Source: Knufia peltigerae (Eukaryota; Ascomycota; Eurotiomycetes; Chaetothyriales; Trichomeriaceae). From it: a stretch of 64,000 nucleotides of DNA. A program made the position numbers and the translations under genes. Positions 1 through 11,105 of this stretch are shown piece by piece; position 1 is the first letter of the stretch; the number at the start of each line of letters is the position of its first letter. Location of the stretch: assembly GCA_030247855.1 (NCBI GenBank), contig JAPDRN010000137.1, positions 1 through 64,000 of the forward strand, read 5' to 3'. The notes under the pieces were generated by a model. The model did not search any database. It saw only the letters and a list, made by a program, of their open reading frames with translations, and was not told the origin of the DNA.

Positions 1-1037
1 AAGTGATTGGCGACCGTAAAATCCCCCCCCCTCCCCCCTACTTTATCTGGATTACACAGGCATGAGCAGAAAAGGCACAGGCCCACGCGGAGTTAAGGCG
101 TCCTCTTGGGGTTCAATGATATGCAACTAGTAGCTCTTCCGAAGTGCAGAAGTGTCTTGTGTGAGTCAGAGGCTCTCGCTAAATTGCGGTCCGTCCAGCG
201 TATCAATTGCGACAGCATCATTTGGACTAACGCTAGCTTCGTGATGATTAATCGTTCAGACTGCGAGAGGCAGTGATGTTACGTAGGACCACCATCTGGC
301 ATACAGTGTACGAGTAGAGAATTGATGGTAAGGTGCCTCTCCGTACTCGTTGCTGTAGCTGAACATGGGGATTCATATCGAGGTAATTTATCTGTAATGA
401 CTGTGCATTTGGTCCACCGTACTATATCATGTTCCACCGTAGAGCATGTGCCCCTTGTCTTTTTAGTGGTTGCCAGACGCGTCATTAATAACCTGCCGCC
501 CCCAAAGCCTGTTGTATTCAAACTATTTAATTATTTAGTTCCATAATACTACCTAAATGACCTTAGATCTTGGCCTCGCTCTCTCACGTCCCTCAATTCC
601 CTCACCAACAGCCATTTCCTTTTTCTCTTGTTTCCTACAAGCAAATCACTGCGACAGCGGTAGTGACTAAAATTAAGCCATCGGTAAACTACGCCATTGA
701 CTTTTGAGCAGATCTAAATCGCCAACATACTACTCGAGTCAAGGAAAACCCAAGGCGCGGTTAACCCCTAAGTCCGGGCGAAGCAACATTTTACGCCAGG
801 CACCAACTGACGCACTGCGCCGACCAACCTGAACCAAACTTTCTTCAACGCCCTGACCGACACGCAGCAGCAGGTGCAATCGAGGCGCATATATCACTAT
901 CCCTCTTCTTCCTGTGTCGCGCACCTCCCCGTCGCGAAGAGAAGCGTGAATACAGCGCAGCCATCTTCGACGACGACGATTGTTCGCAAAGTTCGCGGGG
1001 TTGACGGTGTTAAGATCCTGCGCAACAAGGCCTCAAC
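1..1037. other. Gene-free left end and leader of first regulator
   Basis: No coding region is supported here. Open frames are short, lack family-like composition and overlap one another on both strands. A C-rich tract lies at 23-38 with a single T in it. The last few hundred bases are probably the promoter and 5' leader of the regulator that starts at 1038. Confidence 0.5.
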
Positions 1038-3875
1038 ATGACTCCTACTCCTCCCTCAGCACACTCGTCGCACTCGGGCGCTTCACCGGACCAGTTCCGA
1101 GTAGTGCGAAAACGAAATCGAATCCCATTATCATGCGCGCCGTGTCGGCACCGAAAGCTGAAATGCAACCGACAACAACCATGTGATAATTGTACAAAGC
1201 GCGGAGATAACTCTTCGTGTACTTATGCCGCTCCTGCGACAAGAAAGAAGGGCAGTTCAAGTCACGGAGCCTCGAATTCCACACCGGATGATATGCAGAA
1301 TCGGATAGATCGGCTCGAGGGACTAGTGTTGTCCCTGATGACAAACGGGTCGCAGTCTGTAGGCCCGGCAGCGGTTCAGCAGGCACTATCTGCCGGAACG
1401 AGCGTGGCTGGAAGCGGTTCCTTGGGTCCGCCCTTGGACAATGAACTCGACGAGACGACGATGATGGACGACGGCGACAATCAGGAGGCTGAGAGTGAAA
1501 CGGACGGTGTGACGCAGAGCTTTGGAATACTCAAAGTCGACGCTGAGAAGCAAAAGACTTTTTACGTGGGTGAGGCACATTGGGCTGCGCTGTTGAGTGA
1601 GATCGGCGAAGTCAAGAATTATTTTAATGCCCATAAAAAGGAGTACGAAGCACAGATGGAAAAGGTCGAGCAAGCAAGAAAGGCCATGGGGACCGATGCT
1701 GGGGCAGGCCCTGCTCTCTTGTTTGGATCGACTGTACCTCCCAGTCGTGCCGAAATCCTGGCTCAAATACCTTCACGATATATGTCTGATATTCTTATCG
1801 GACGATATTTCAACACCTTCGACCCAGCGACTCATATCTTGCACGGCCCAACGTTTCAGAGACACTACAATCAGCATTGGCAAGATCCATCAAAAAGCTC
1901 GATTGTTTGGGTGGCCATGTTGTTCGCTATGATGCGATTGGCCATGCTCTCGTACGGTAGAGAAGGCGATGAGCCCCCTGAGTTCCGGGGCAAATGTCAG
2001 GATTATTCCGCCAACTTCCGCACCCAGATGGCACACTGCCTGATCACGGCCGACTACACGAAACCACACAACTATATCATCGAAACGTTGATATTCCATC
2101 TGCATGCTGAGTACACGTCCAATCGAGATGCGGAGGCCAGTGTTTGGGTGCTGGTTGGCATGATTGCGCGCCTCGCAATGCGAATGGGATACCACCGAGA
2201 TGCCAAACTATTCCCTAACCTGACCCCTTTCCAGGGAGAAATGCGCCGCCGTATCTGGACGTTCGTACGAAGCGCGGACTTGTTGTTCTCTTTCCAAGTT
2301 GCCTTACCATCGATGATTCGGATTGGCGACTCAGATACAGACCTGCCGCGAAATATCTATGACGATGAGTTTGATGAGGATTCGACTTCACTTCCCCCAG
2401 CGCGACCAGCAAGTGAAGCAACGCCGATTTCGTACATGATTGCTAAAGGCAGACTGTCACTTGGATTTGGTCGTGTCCTGGAAGAAATAAATGGAGTCAA
2501 TAGGAAAGGATATGACGAGGTGCTCAAGATTGATCGTGGGTTGAGAGATATCTACGAAAGCACTCCAGAGCATCTCAAAATTCGCCCTATGCCGGAACAA
2601 AATATGGCACCCATATCCCTGATTATGGCCAGATTTGGCCTGGCGAGTGTATACCACAAATCCCAGTGTGTGTTGCACCGAAGATATATGCGCCTGGCAC
2701 GACCAGGAAATCGATATGCGCACTCGAGAAGAACGTGTCTGGACTCGGCCATGCAGCTGCTTAGTTTCCAATCTATCCAGCACCAACAGAGTCGAGAACG
2801 TGGACGGCTGAGAAGCCTGCGAAACCACGTCAACTCTTTGACTGCACACGATTACCTCTTGGCGGCCACGGTGGTATGCATGGATCTGTATAACCACCGT
2901 GAACGCAGCGATAATGATGTCAGCACGCCGAGCACATCCGTTAGTGGCGGAAGCATCAGCCAGGGCAGTAATATGTCGGATGGTGGTGCATATGTGCCCG
3001 GGCTGAACTATAGCCGGGAAGATCTGATCCGCGCACTGGAAGAGAGTCGCGATGTGTGGATGGCCAACCGTGACTTGAGCATGGAAGCTTACAAGGCAAG
3101 CGAGCTCTTGAATGTGCTGCTGTACCATATCAAATCCTCCTCCTCTCCCAGCAATCCTGCAGCTTCACAAGTTCCGACCACCACACAGCCGACACCGGGG
3201 TCGAACAACGATGAACAAAATGCCGCCATGACTTTGGGAATGCTTCAGGCCGGAGGTCCAGCGTCCGGTCAAAGTGGCGGTATGTCGCAAGCACCTTCCC
3301 CAGGCGGTCAATTTGATAAGATGGGCTTCAATGGGGTCCTCGGCGCCAACAACGATCCGACCGGCGCGGGTATCTTTGGCACAGGAGCTGCGAACGCGGC
3401 GAGTCCATTCCCGGCGGCATTCTTCAACGGCATGGGCGACTTTGGTCAGAACATGAATCTAGACTGGGTAAGTTGATGTGGAATGACGCGGCCTATCATT
3501 GGTGGTTACTGATGTTTTGTACAGGAAGCATGGGATCAATATATGCAGCCTCAGAGTCTGAGCCTGGACCCGGCTGCAAACTTGTGGTCGAGCAATTCAC
3601 CGAGCAATAATCTGTTCACACAGTCCCCCGACGCTGCCAACGACGTGTCTTTTGGCCTGGGTGGTTCGAATTTCTACCCTACAAACACGATCAGTAGCGT
3701 GTTGAGCGGATCCACCGACACCAAGTCGAATGATCAGATGCCGAACCTGACCCTGAACTCTACGAGTCCGTCCAACAACGAAAATGACAGCGGCGAAGTG
3801 TTTATGGGGGTTTCTACGCCGCAGCCCGGTGGCATCCCGAGCTGGAAGTGGACCGTGATGAGTGACAAGAAGTGA
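1038..3875 (+). CDS. Zn2Cys6 fungal transcription factor with fungal_trans domain
   Basis: Predicted nuclear DNA-binding regulator of about 926 residues. Two exons: 1038-3467 and 3525-3875, with a GTAAG..ACAG intron in phase 0. The zinc cluster has cysteines at residues 33, 36, 43, 49, 52 and 61, preceded by a basic stretch (RKRNR). A linker with a predicted dimerisation helix (RIDRLEGLVLSLM, about residues 96-108) follows. The middle region (about 250-620) matches the fungal-specific regulator domain, including the conserved stretch around RRRIWTFVRSADLLFSFQ. The tail is rich in Gly, Ser, Asn and Gln and is probably an activation region. The first ATG of the frame is at 1038 in an acceptable AACATG context. 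The target pathway cannot be read from sequence. The family is certain; the exact ortholog is not. Confidence 0.93.
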
Positions 3876-4216
3876 AGTGATGTTTGAACTTGGAGTTCTG
3901 AAAGCAATGACGAAATGATGAGGGGAGAAGGCGAGTGGGATGGTATGTGTGTGTGTGTGATTGATGCCCCGAAACGAGATTGACTGAAGATGGGGAAAGG
4001 AACGCGACATGGGACGTGGGAAATGTCTGTAACGATAGCCAGCTGGAACAATCCAGGTAGGTATGGATAATGGCGAAGTGACGAGGCGATCAACGACGGG
4101 AAAACAAAAGGCGCCATTGATTTGACCAGGAAGGGTACAAAGTAGGTATTGCTTTTCTTTTTAAATATTGATTGGTGGTGCTGCGAGTCCTTGGGATTTT
4201 GTGGTATTCCGTACAG

Positions 4217-4225
4217 TACGGAGTA
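4217..4225 (+). other. TACGGAGTA intergenic motif, copy 1
   Basis: Perfect 9-mer in the region before the exchanger gene. Same motif at 4372-4380, 38909-38917 and, inverted, 39015-39023; all four are intergenic. Confidence 0.6.
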
Positions 4226-4371
4226 CCTTGTATGTAGAATATATACCTCCCTGATTACAAGTGGGTATATACGGGTTCGCCTCGAGGCAAGGTAACCTAC
4301 CGAAGGAGGGCAAAGGGAAACACAATGGCGTCAACTCTTCTCCTGTATGAATTCCCTTTTCCAACATACTC

Positions 4372-4380
4372 TACGGAGTA
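4372..4380 (+). other. TACGGAGTA intergenic motif, copy 2
   Basis: Second perfect copy, 147 bp after the first and in the same orientation; it is followed by CCTAAGG. Confidence 0.6.
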
Positions 4381-5064
4381 CCTAAGGTGTTTTTCTGGTA
4401 CTGCCCCTGGCGTGTCGTGCCGAGCCTGGTGGCTTCACAATGATGACGGCGTTGGCTTTTCTCAGCTCCCTCCATAATGGGGGATCTGTGTGGAAATAGC
4501 GATGATTGGCATATTGCGTTAAATAAGATGGAGTCTGGAGTTTTTGTCCCCAGTAAAAACAGACGCCCATGATTCCTCTTTCTCATCACTTTTAGCATCG
4601 ACAAGACTTCAACCTTGATCAAACAAGCTTGACAAGAAGCCAAGCATCCATTCAATTCTCTTGTCCAAGTTTCATGATGGTTCTTGGTCAATCTTGGCCT
4701 GTGACTTGTACAGCCTCCTTCATGCAGTCACTCACTGCTTCTGCTTGCAACTGCTTTGCTTTGCTGTTCTTTCTCTTCCCACTTCACTCTCTCGCTACTC
4801 ACTCCCCTTCTTTGGCCTGCGTTTTTTCCAACTCGCGTCAACTTTTCTTTTATTCTACTCGATTGACGCTGACAGTGACACTGACACTGACAATCCTCTT
4901 ATTTCTGCTTGTCGTTTGCTCTTCCGTCATGCAACCTTGACCTCCAAGATATTAACCTCGACGCCCTGTCGATTATCCCACACCCCTTCTACAGTATCCC
5001 TAGTGAATCCTCGAGTTCTTACTGCTGCCGTGTACCTTTCAGCCTCACCGTCTAATTTCTCACA

Positions 5065-6677
5065 ATGGGACTGTTCAACCGAAAAGCCAAAACTAGCCCA
5101 GCCACGGCTGCAGACAATGGTCGCAGGGAAAAGGCAGAGGAGCCCCCGTCGGCTACTGCGTCAACTGGCACGACCACTCTCCCTCAATACAACCACAACG
5201 GTCACATGGTCACACCTGGGGTTCAACCAGAGGGGGAGAGTGGTCGAAGAGGGGTTGAGCCGGGCAAATTCTTCAAAATCATATGGACATCGTCATGCAC
5301 CGTCTCCAGCTGGGTCAATATTCTCTGGCCCTTTGTGCCCGCCGCAATTGCTCTCCATTTCATCCACGGCGATCATCACCTCTGGACGTTTGCCGTCAAC
5401 TACATTGCCATGGTACCGGCCGCAAACTTGTTGGGTTTCGCAGGACAAGAGTTCGCCCGAAAGATGCCCAAGGTGGCAGGGATCTTTATCGAGACTACTC
5501 TGGGGGGCATCGTCGAGATTGTCCTGTTCATGGTCCTCATTGCAAAGGATAATGGAACCGGGGAGGCCGGTCATGGCAATAAAATTGCGGTCATACAGGC
5601 CGCCATCCTCGGGTCCATTCTAACGAACCTTCTTCTCTGCCTGGGGTGTTGTTTCCTGGTCGGCGGCATCAAGCACAAGGCACAAAAGTTCCACCCTATC
5701 GTCAGCGAAGTCGGTTCGGGTCTGATCCTCGTGGCTGGGTTTGCTCTGCTGATCCCGTCGGCATTCTTCTCGTCATTGAGCGGCAGTACAGTCGCCAGTG
5801 GAGAGGGCTACACGGAATCCAGACTCCGCAACGACACTCTTAGCATCAGCCACGGCGTCTCGATCATTCTCATCGTCGCCTTTCTCTTGTACCTGATTTA
5901 CAATTGCTTTTCACACGATAACATCTTTGAGGAAGTCCTCGAGGCCGACGAACAGGCCGACCGAGACAGGCACTCAGATCTTCGAAAGGCCAAGCTGACC
6001 ATGACCGAATGTGTTCTTGCGATTGTTCTCTCCTTGACCATCATCTCCTTGCTGGCTGTTTTCCTGGTCGAGGAGATTGAATATGTCGTGGAGCATGGCG
6101 TCCCGGACAACTTTCTTGGTTTGATTTTGGTTCCTCTGGTGGAAAAGGCCGCCGAACACCTCACTGCCATTGATGAGGCATATGATAACCAGATTGTAAG
6201 TCGTGTGCAAATAGTGTTTTAGATCTGTTTGTATTTGCTGACTCGTGTTCTACAGAATTTCGCTCTCTATCACTGTCTAGGGCCTTCTATCCAGACGGCC
6301 TTGTTCAATGCTCCTCTCGTGGTGATTGTCGGTTGGGGTCTGAAGAAGCCAATGGACTTGAACTTTGAGATCTTTCAGATAGTCTTGCTCGTGCTCGCCA
6401 TCCTCGTGGTTGGTAATTTCCTCCGAGATGGGTCGTCGGACTATCTGGAAGGATCGCTTTTGGTGGTAAGTATTCTGTGGTGGGATGTTTGTTTCCATTG
6501 ATGAATGCTTTTACTGACATGTTACGGATGTAGATGGTGTACATCATCATTGCCTTGACGGCCTGGTATTATCCTAATGCGGAATTGACCACTTCGAATG
6601 GTCGGACACCTGCGACGGAAAGTGGTGGCGAAGGAACCGAAGCGTTGTTACAAGCTGCGAAGATGTTGATGACTTAG
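5065..6677 (+). CDS. Ca2+/H+ exchanger (CAX/VCX) family membrane protein, divergent
   Basis: Predicted multi-pass vacuolar or endomembrane cation/proton exchanger, 494 residues. Three exons: 5065-6195, 6256-6465, 6534-6677, both introns in phase 0 with GTAAG donors. A hydrophilic N-terminal tail of about 75 residues precedes roughly eleven membrane segments in two halves, split by an acidic loop (about residues 292-310, EEVLEADEQADRDRHSD). The CAX alpha repeats are recognisable: TTLGGIVEIVLF in the first half and LVEKAAEHLTAIDEAYDNQ in the second. In canonical CAX proteins these read GNAxE; here the Gly-Asn is replaced by GG and EK while the glutamates are kept. It may therefore belong to a divergent subclade with other transport properties. 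Family membership is firm; ion specificity is not. Confidence 0.9.
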
Positions 6678-7226
6678 ATATTCCTGGTTTGATCGAGGCC
6701 GCCGAGACATAGGATACCTTATGTTGACAGCATGCTATGTCCGAGTATGAATATCCAAGCGAGGTGTCATGGTGCTGGTGCAGTGATTTGTCTTTTGGGA
6801 ACATGCATTCGAGAGCTGTTTAGTGCTTGTTTGTAGTTTAGCATGATAATGAAGTCGTCAAGGGCTGTCGTGCTTGAATGCAATTATCGAAATGCAATTA
6901 TTGACGTTGGCTTATATCTTTTGTATCAATGTATGAGCGAGCACAATAAAGACCAAAATAGTGGTATGAAACAGTCACGCCTTGACACAGAGTTACAGAA
7001 GCAACATAGAAGTGGACGGAGTGTCTTTTCATGTCCATGACTATACGAGCATCGATTTTGATCCCGAGTCCTCTACCCCTCGATGATACAACTCCAATGT
7101 CACTGTCATTGGACTTTTTTTTTCCCATGTAGTATCATGACAGTTTGTCGCATCGGTTGACCCAGTGTTTCATTGTCAGGCATTCAATCCCGGACGGACA
7201 GGATCCGGAAAAATCCCCGGCTCGCC
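6678..7226. other. Convergent intergenic region
   Basis: About 550 bp between the 3' ends of the exchanger (plus) and the sugar transporter (minus). It should hold both terminators and 3' untranslated regions. No gene or clear repeat is seen; an A-rich/T-rich patch occurs near 7116-7125. Confidence 0.5.
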
Positions 7227-8929
7227 TCACTTTTCCCAATGTTCCACCACCTCTAAGGATTTGGGGTCCTCGTCCCCGCCGACGGCGTCTTCTTCCCCGG
7301 CGTTGAGGTCCTGCTTGGCCAGGATGTCGTTGGGCACGGCCCTCTTGCCGTCGAAGATGACGCCGACCTCCTCGAGGGTGATTTTGGAGGTTTCGGGGTA
7401 GGTGAAGTAGACCAGGGCGATGACCAGGACGATGATGATGTTGACGACCAGGTAGTACCTCCAGCCAATGTCCTTGAGGGCGACCGGGTTGAGGTAGTTG
7501 AAGCCGGTGATGGTGGCCTGGACCAGGAGGTTCTGGGTGCAGATGAGCTTGGGCCGGACGTCGTAGCTCATGCACTCGACCGTGTAGCCGGTGAGGATGC
7601 CGTTCCAGGTCGAGGCGTAAAAGGCGTTGAAGACGAAGATGAAGGCGATGACCGGTGGGCCGGCGTTTTTGACTCCGTCCTGGACGTACAGGGCGCTGCA
7701 GATGGTCCACGGCAGGAAACCCGCGACGAGCATCCCGCAGAGGGACGTCAACATCATGGGCCGGCGGCCGAACCGGTCAATCACGTAGGCGCCCCAAAAG
7801 GCCCAACCCATGTTCCACATGGTCAGGCACCCGTTGATGATGCTCTGGGTGCGGGGGTCCGTGATGCCGATGCCGTCGAGGATCACCACCAGGTAGTACC
7901 CGATGATGGTCTGGCCCGTGGCCTGGCTCGCGACCGAACACGTCACCACGACCCAGGTGCGGTGCCGGTTGCCCGGGGTGCGCACGAGGTCGAGCCAGCT
8001 CCGGCTGCCGTTCTCCCTCTCGTAGGCCAGCGCCTGGACGATCTCGTTGTACTCGAACCGCGCGAGCGGGTCGGCCTCGTTACCCCCGCAGTGGATGTCG
8101 ACGAGGGTCTTGAGCGCCTCTTCGTTGCGGCCTCGGCTGACGAGCCACCGTGGCGACTCGGGCACCCACCACGTCAGGGACAGGGAGATGAGGGAAGGGA
8201 ACATCTGGATCAACGACACGCTGCGCCAGCTCCAGTCGCTCTTGATTGATAGTGTGCCGAGAGTGATCCAGGCTGCGAGGGTGGCTCCTGTTTCGATTCG
8301 AAAAAAAAAGAAAGAGGATCAGCACATGTGCTTTCACACGATAGGGTTTTCGAAAGAGATGTTGCGATCTCCGCGAATGAAGAAGAAAACTTACCAAAGT
8401 AGTACAAAGTGTTGAGCAATGTGGACAACTGAGCTCGGTGGGTCGGGTGTGCCAGTTCGGACACGAGCATGGGTGCGGCAGTGTATTCGAAGCTGAGTCC
8501 TAACCCGATGACGCATCGTGCCACGGCGAACATGGCGATGCCTTGGGCAAAGGACTGCAAGAAGACGCCGATGATGATGATGACGGCCCCGGAGATGATG
8601 ATGAGCTTGCGTCCGATCTTTTCAACCAGCCACCAGAGGAAGAATTGTGATATGACTCCGCCCAGACCTTGGGTGCCGTTGAAGATTCCGAGTTGAGCGC
8701 CGGTGGGGTGGTGGAAGTACGACTGCCAGTACGTGAGGGTCTGCATGCCGTTCATGATCGAACCGTCGAGACCGTTGGTGGCTTGGACGATGAGCACCAC
8801 GCACATCCATCCGTACAACTTTCGTAGGTGTTTGTACTTGTACCATGGCTGGTCGAGGAGTTTCTGTACGTCGATGGTGGTGTCGCCTCGTTGGGTACCG
8901 ATGACAATCTGGTTCTCCAGTGGCGCCAT
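7227..8929 (-). CDS. MFS sugar transporter, lactose/hexose permease type
   Basis: Plasma-membrane sugar:proton symporter of the MFS SP family, 531 residues. Two exons on the minus strand: 8929-8395 and 8287-7227; the GTAAG..CAG intron is in phase 1. The N-terminal half shows the family patterns NGLDGSIMNGMQ in the first membrane segment, an EKIGRKL loop and R-C-V-I-G-L-G in the fourth segment. The second exon has the PESPRWLVSRGR motif at the end of the sixth segment, a central loop, DRFGRRP, and YPETSKITLEEVG after the twelfth. I chose the ATG at 8929 because the frame's earlier start is TTG. GC content of the second exon is clearly higher than that of nearby genes. The substrate could be lactose, a hexose or another sugar. 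Confidence 0.92.
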
Positions 8930-11105
8930 TGCTGGTGCGTCCAAGAAGAGCTGTTGGTTTTAAAACTAGGACGTTCCAAAAGATACACGCAGTGACAAAT
9001 GTACTTGTGTTTCCCCCGAGGGTAGTAGACTTGATATACATGTCCAGGGGATTGTCCGTCCAGATGTCAATAGCCTAGGGCTGGGAATTGCAACCGCCTA
9101 CCTAACTTGTAAAATCATCGTCTGACGTTGCATAGGCGATGTGAAGCCTTGGTGTATGTCCAGTAGACTCTTCAACATAGTTAGGTCCAGACTCTCCATC
9201 AATGTAATTGCCGTCTGTTCTGTCAGACATTACCCTTGGACGACAAAGCGAGTACCGGGCACTCTCCGTTCAGAAAAGGTTCAAAAGGTAAAGAGGCTCG
9301 CCCGCCACAATTGGGTAATTAGCCTAAAGCACCCAAAACAGCACCCATTGTAACTGTAGCCCGTGGAAGTTAGTTCTGGGCTCGACAAAGAAGAAAGTCG
9401 ATCAACCCCAACTTGAACGTCCCAAAAACCTGGGGAAATGTTCATCAGTCCACTCATGGTTTTTACCATTACTCCGCGCTGGCCAACAAGGATTCGCCCC
9501 CCGCACGTCCCATGTATTTGGCTATTAGCCAGAATTCAGGAGACTTCCTCGGCTATGGCCTTGACCAAAGGTTAGCTTGAAGGTGTATAGCGATTGCGCA
9601 TCCGAGATTGGTCAGGGTGCTGGTTATGTGAACGAGCATGCCACATTGAGAGAGTCTCACACGGCGAGTGGCCGATGATCCCCGGCAATGAGTGATGCAG
9701 GATCGGCATGTCATCGGATTTTGTTGACGACTTCAGCGTTGACAGGGGAAGGAGATGGGTTGAGATAGGCGAGCGTACCCTTGACATCGAGCTGCCGGTG
9801 CTATATAATCGTAGATGAAGTTATGGGTCTGTTTGGAGACTTGTCCTGAAGAGCACGAGCTGGTTGTTTCCACAATGGTCAGATCTGTTCTGCCACCAAT
9901 CCAGCAGTATTCATGTGTTGCGTAATTGTGCGTTGAGGATAGCAGGCTTAGTATGGCCAACGAGCGTACACAGATATCGTCTGTGGGATCGCAATCTTGT
10001 AATGGCCTAGCCCTCGGATCGAGGGATTGTTTCACAGTAGAAAGACAATCGCAACTTTCAAATCAACAAACATCGACACGCAGATGCTCCCTGCCTAAAT
10101 GGTACTTGGTGATACTTGCATGAATAGCCAAGGCAACCAAATTCTGGCCAATTCCCTCTTTCTGGGCGTTCGAGTACGACCTACCCGAAGTAGAGTAATG
10201 CCTGGTTGCATGACATTGTATGACCTGGAAGGTGAATAGCGTATTGGCAGTGAAAATTTTGCTGGACATGTTCCATCGTTAGTTCCAGGCCAAATCGGAA
10301 ATCGCTGGTAACAGCAATTTCACTTCGAGAGCTGAACCCTTGAGTGGCGGCGGTGCCACTGTCATATCACAGCCTTGTCATGATCATCACCAACCACGAG
10401 TATGTTAAAATTAGCGGTTTTGCGGGAAACAGGCGTTTCGAGGCTGAAACCTGGCTGATCGTCTCCGTACGGATATGAGCCATGGCATGTTCTATACACG
10501 TTGCCAGGGTTGGATGATCATAACGAAAGCTCGCATGTAACTTGCCATTACTCCATATAGACTCGCGTTTTCGGGACAGCGGGTCAGCAGGCCGAGGCGA
10601 GTGTAGACTGGTGCATAAAACGGGTAACGAGTACTCGTATCCGAACGAGATGGACATGATTGACGTAGACAAGAGTGGCTGGGAGAAGACGCTGTAGGGA
10701 GTTGAAATTAGTTCCGGTCCGGCTAGTGACTGTGGCTTGGCACCGGCGGCATCTGGCGCTGGGCTCCGGCTCAGTCTCAGGCTCTTGGTTCAGGCTGCGC
10801 TTGTGTCCGGCCAGCAGCATCTAAACTGGAAAACACCAACATCAGTCGAGGATGACACCCCCTGTATTCTCCCATAACGTCACACCAGATACCAATGTCT
10901 ATTCGCCTTGACCGCATATTGTAGTTCTCTACATCGTCACTCACATTTGCGCACCTACTTCGCACCGTCGACCAAACAAACAACGGACCCGAAGCCTCCT
11001 CGAAATCACCTCGAGACATGCACTCTCACCAGGCAGGGTGTCGGTAACCTCCAAACTCCATGCCAACCCTCACATTCCTTTCCTGACAATTCCGCTGTGT
11101 CTGCG
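8930..11105. other. Long divergent intergenic region (2.2 kb)
   Basis: Separates the minus-strand sugar transporter from the plus-strand PIP kinase. No open frame here has domain-like content or matching splice signals. Both promoters must lie in it. The frame that continues into PIP kinase from 10908 opens with TTG and reads like an untranslated leader, so it was not taken as coding. A non-coding transcript cannot be excluded. Confidence 0.45.

Larger units (their letters stand above)
3876..5064. other. Intergenic: 3' end of regulator and long pyrimidine-rich leader of exchanger
   Basis: About 1.2 kb without a supported gene. It holds a short (TG)7 tract at 3946-3959, two copies of the 9-mer TACGGAGTA at 4217-4225 and 4372-4380, and a strongly pyrimidine-rich stretch from about 4740 to 5060 directly before the exchanger ATG, as is usual for fungal promoters and 5' leaders. 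Open frames across 4629-5623 have coding-like length only because of this composition and were not accepted. Confidence 0.5.

Noticed and set aside
2457..3128. Minus-strand open frame of 223 codons
   Set aside because: Antisense shadow of the first Zn2Cys6 regulator, whose splice and domain evidence is strong.
4661..5623. 320-codon plus-strand frame over the exchanger leader
   Set aside because: Arises from a pyrimidine-rich leader and overlaps the exchanger in another frame; Ser/Leu/Phe bias only.
7135..7710. Minus-strand open frame of 191 codons
   Set aside because: Shadow of the sugar transporter's GC-rich second exon, with Arg/His/Pro/Gly-biased composition and no domain.
10908..11105. 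66-codon N-terminal extension of PIP kinase
   Set aside because: It starts with TTG and has no ATG; the first ATG in frame is 11106.
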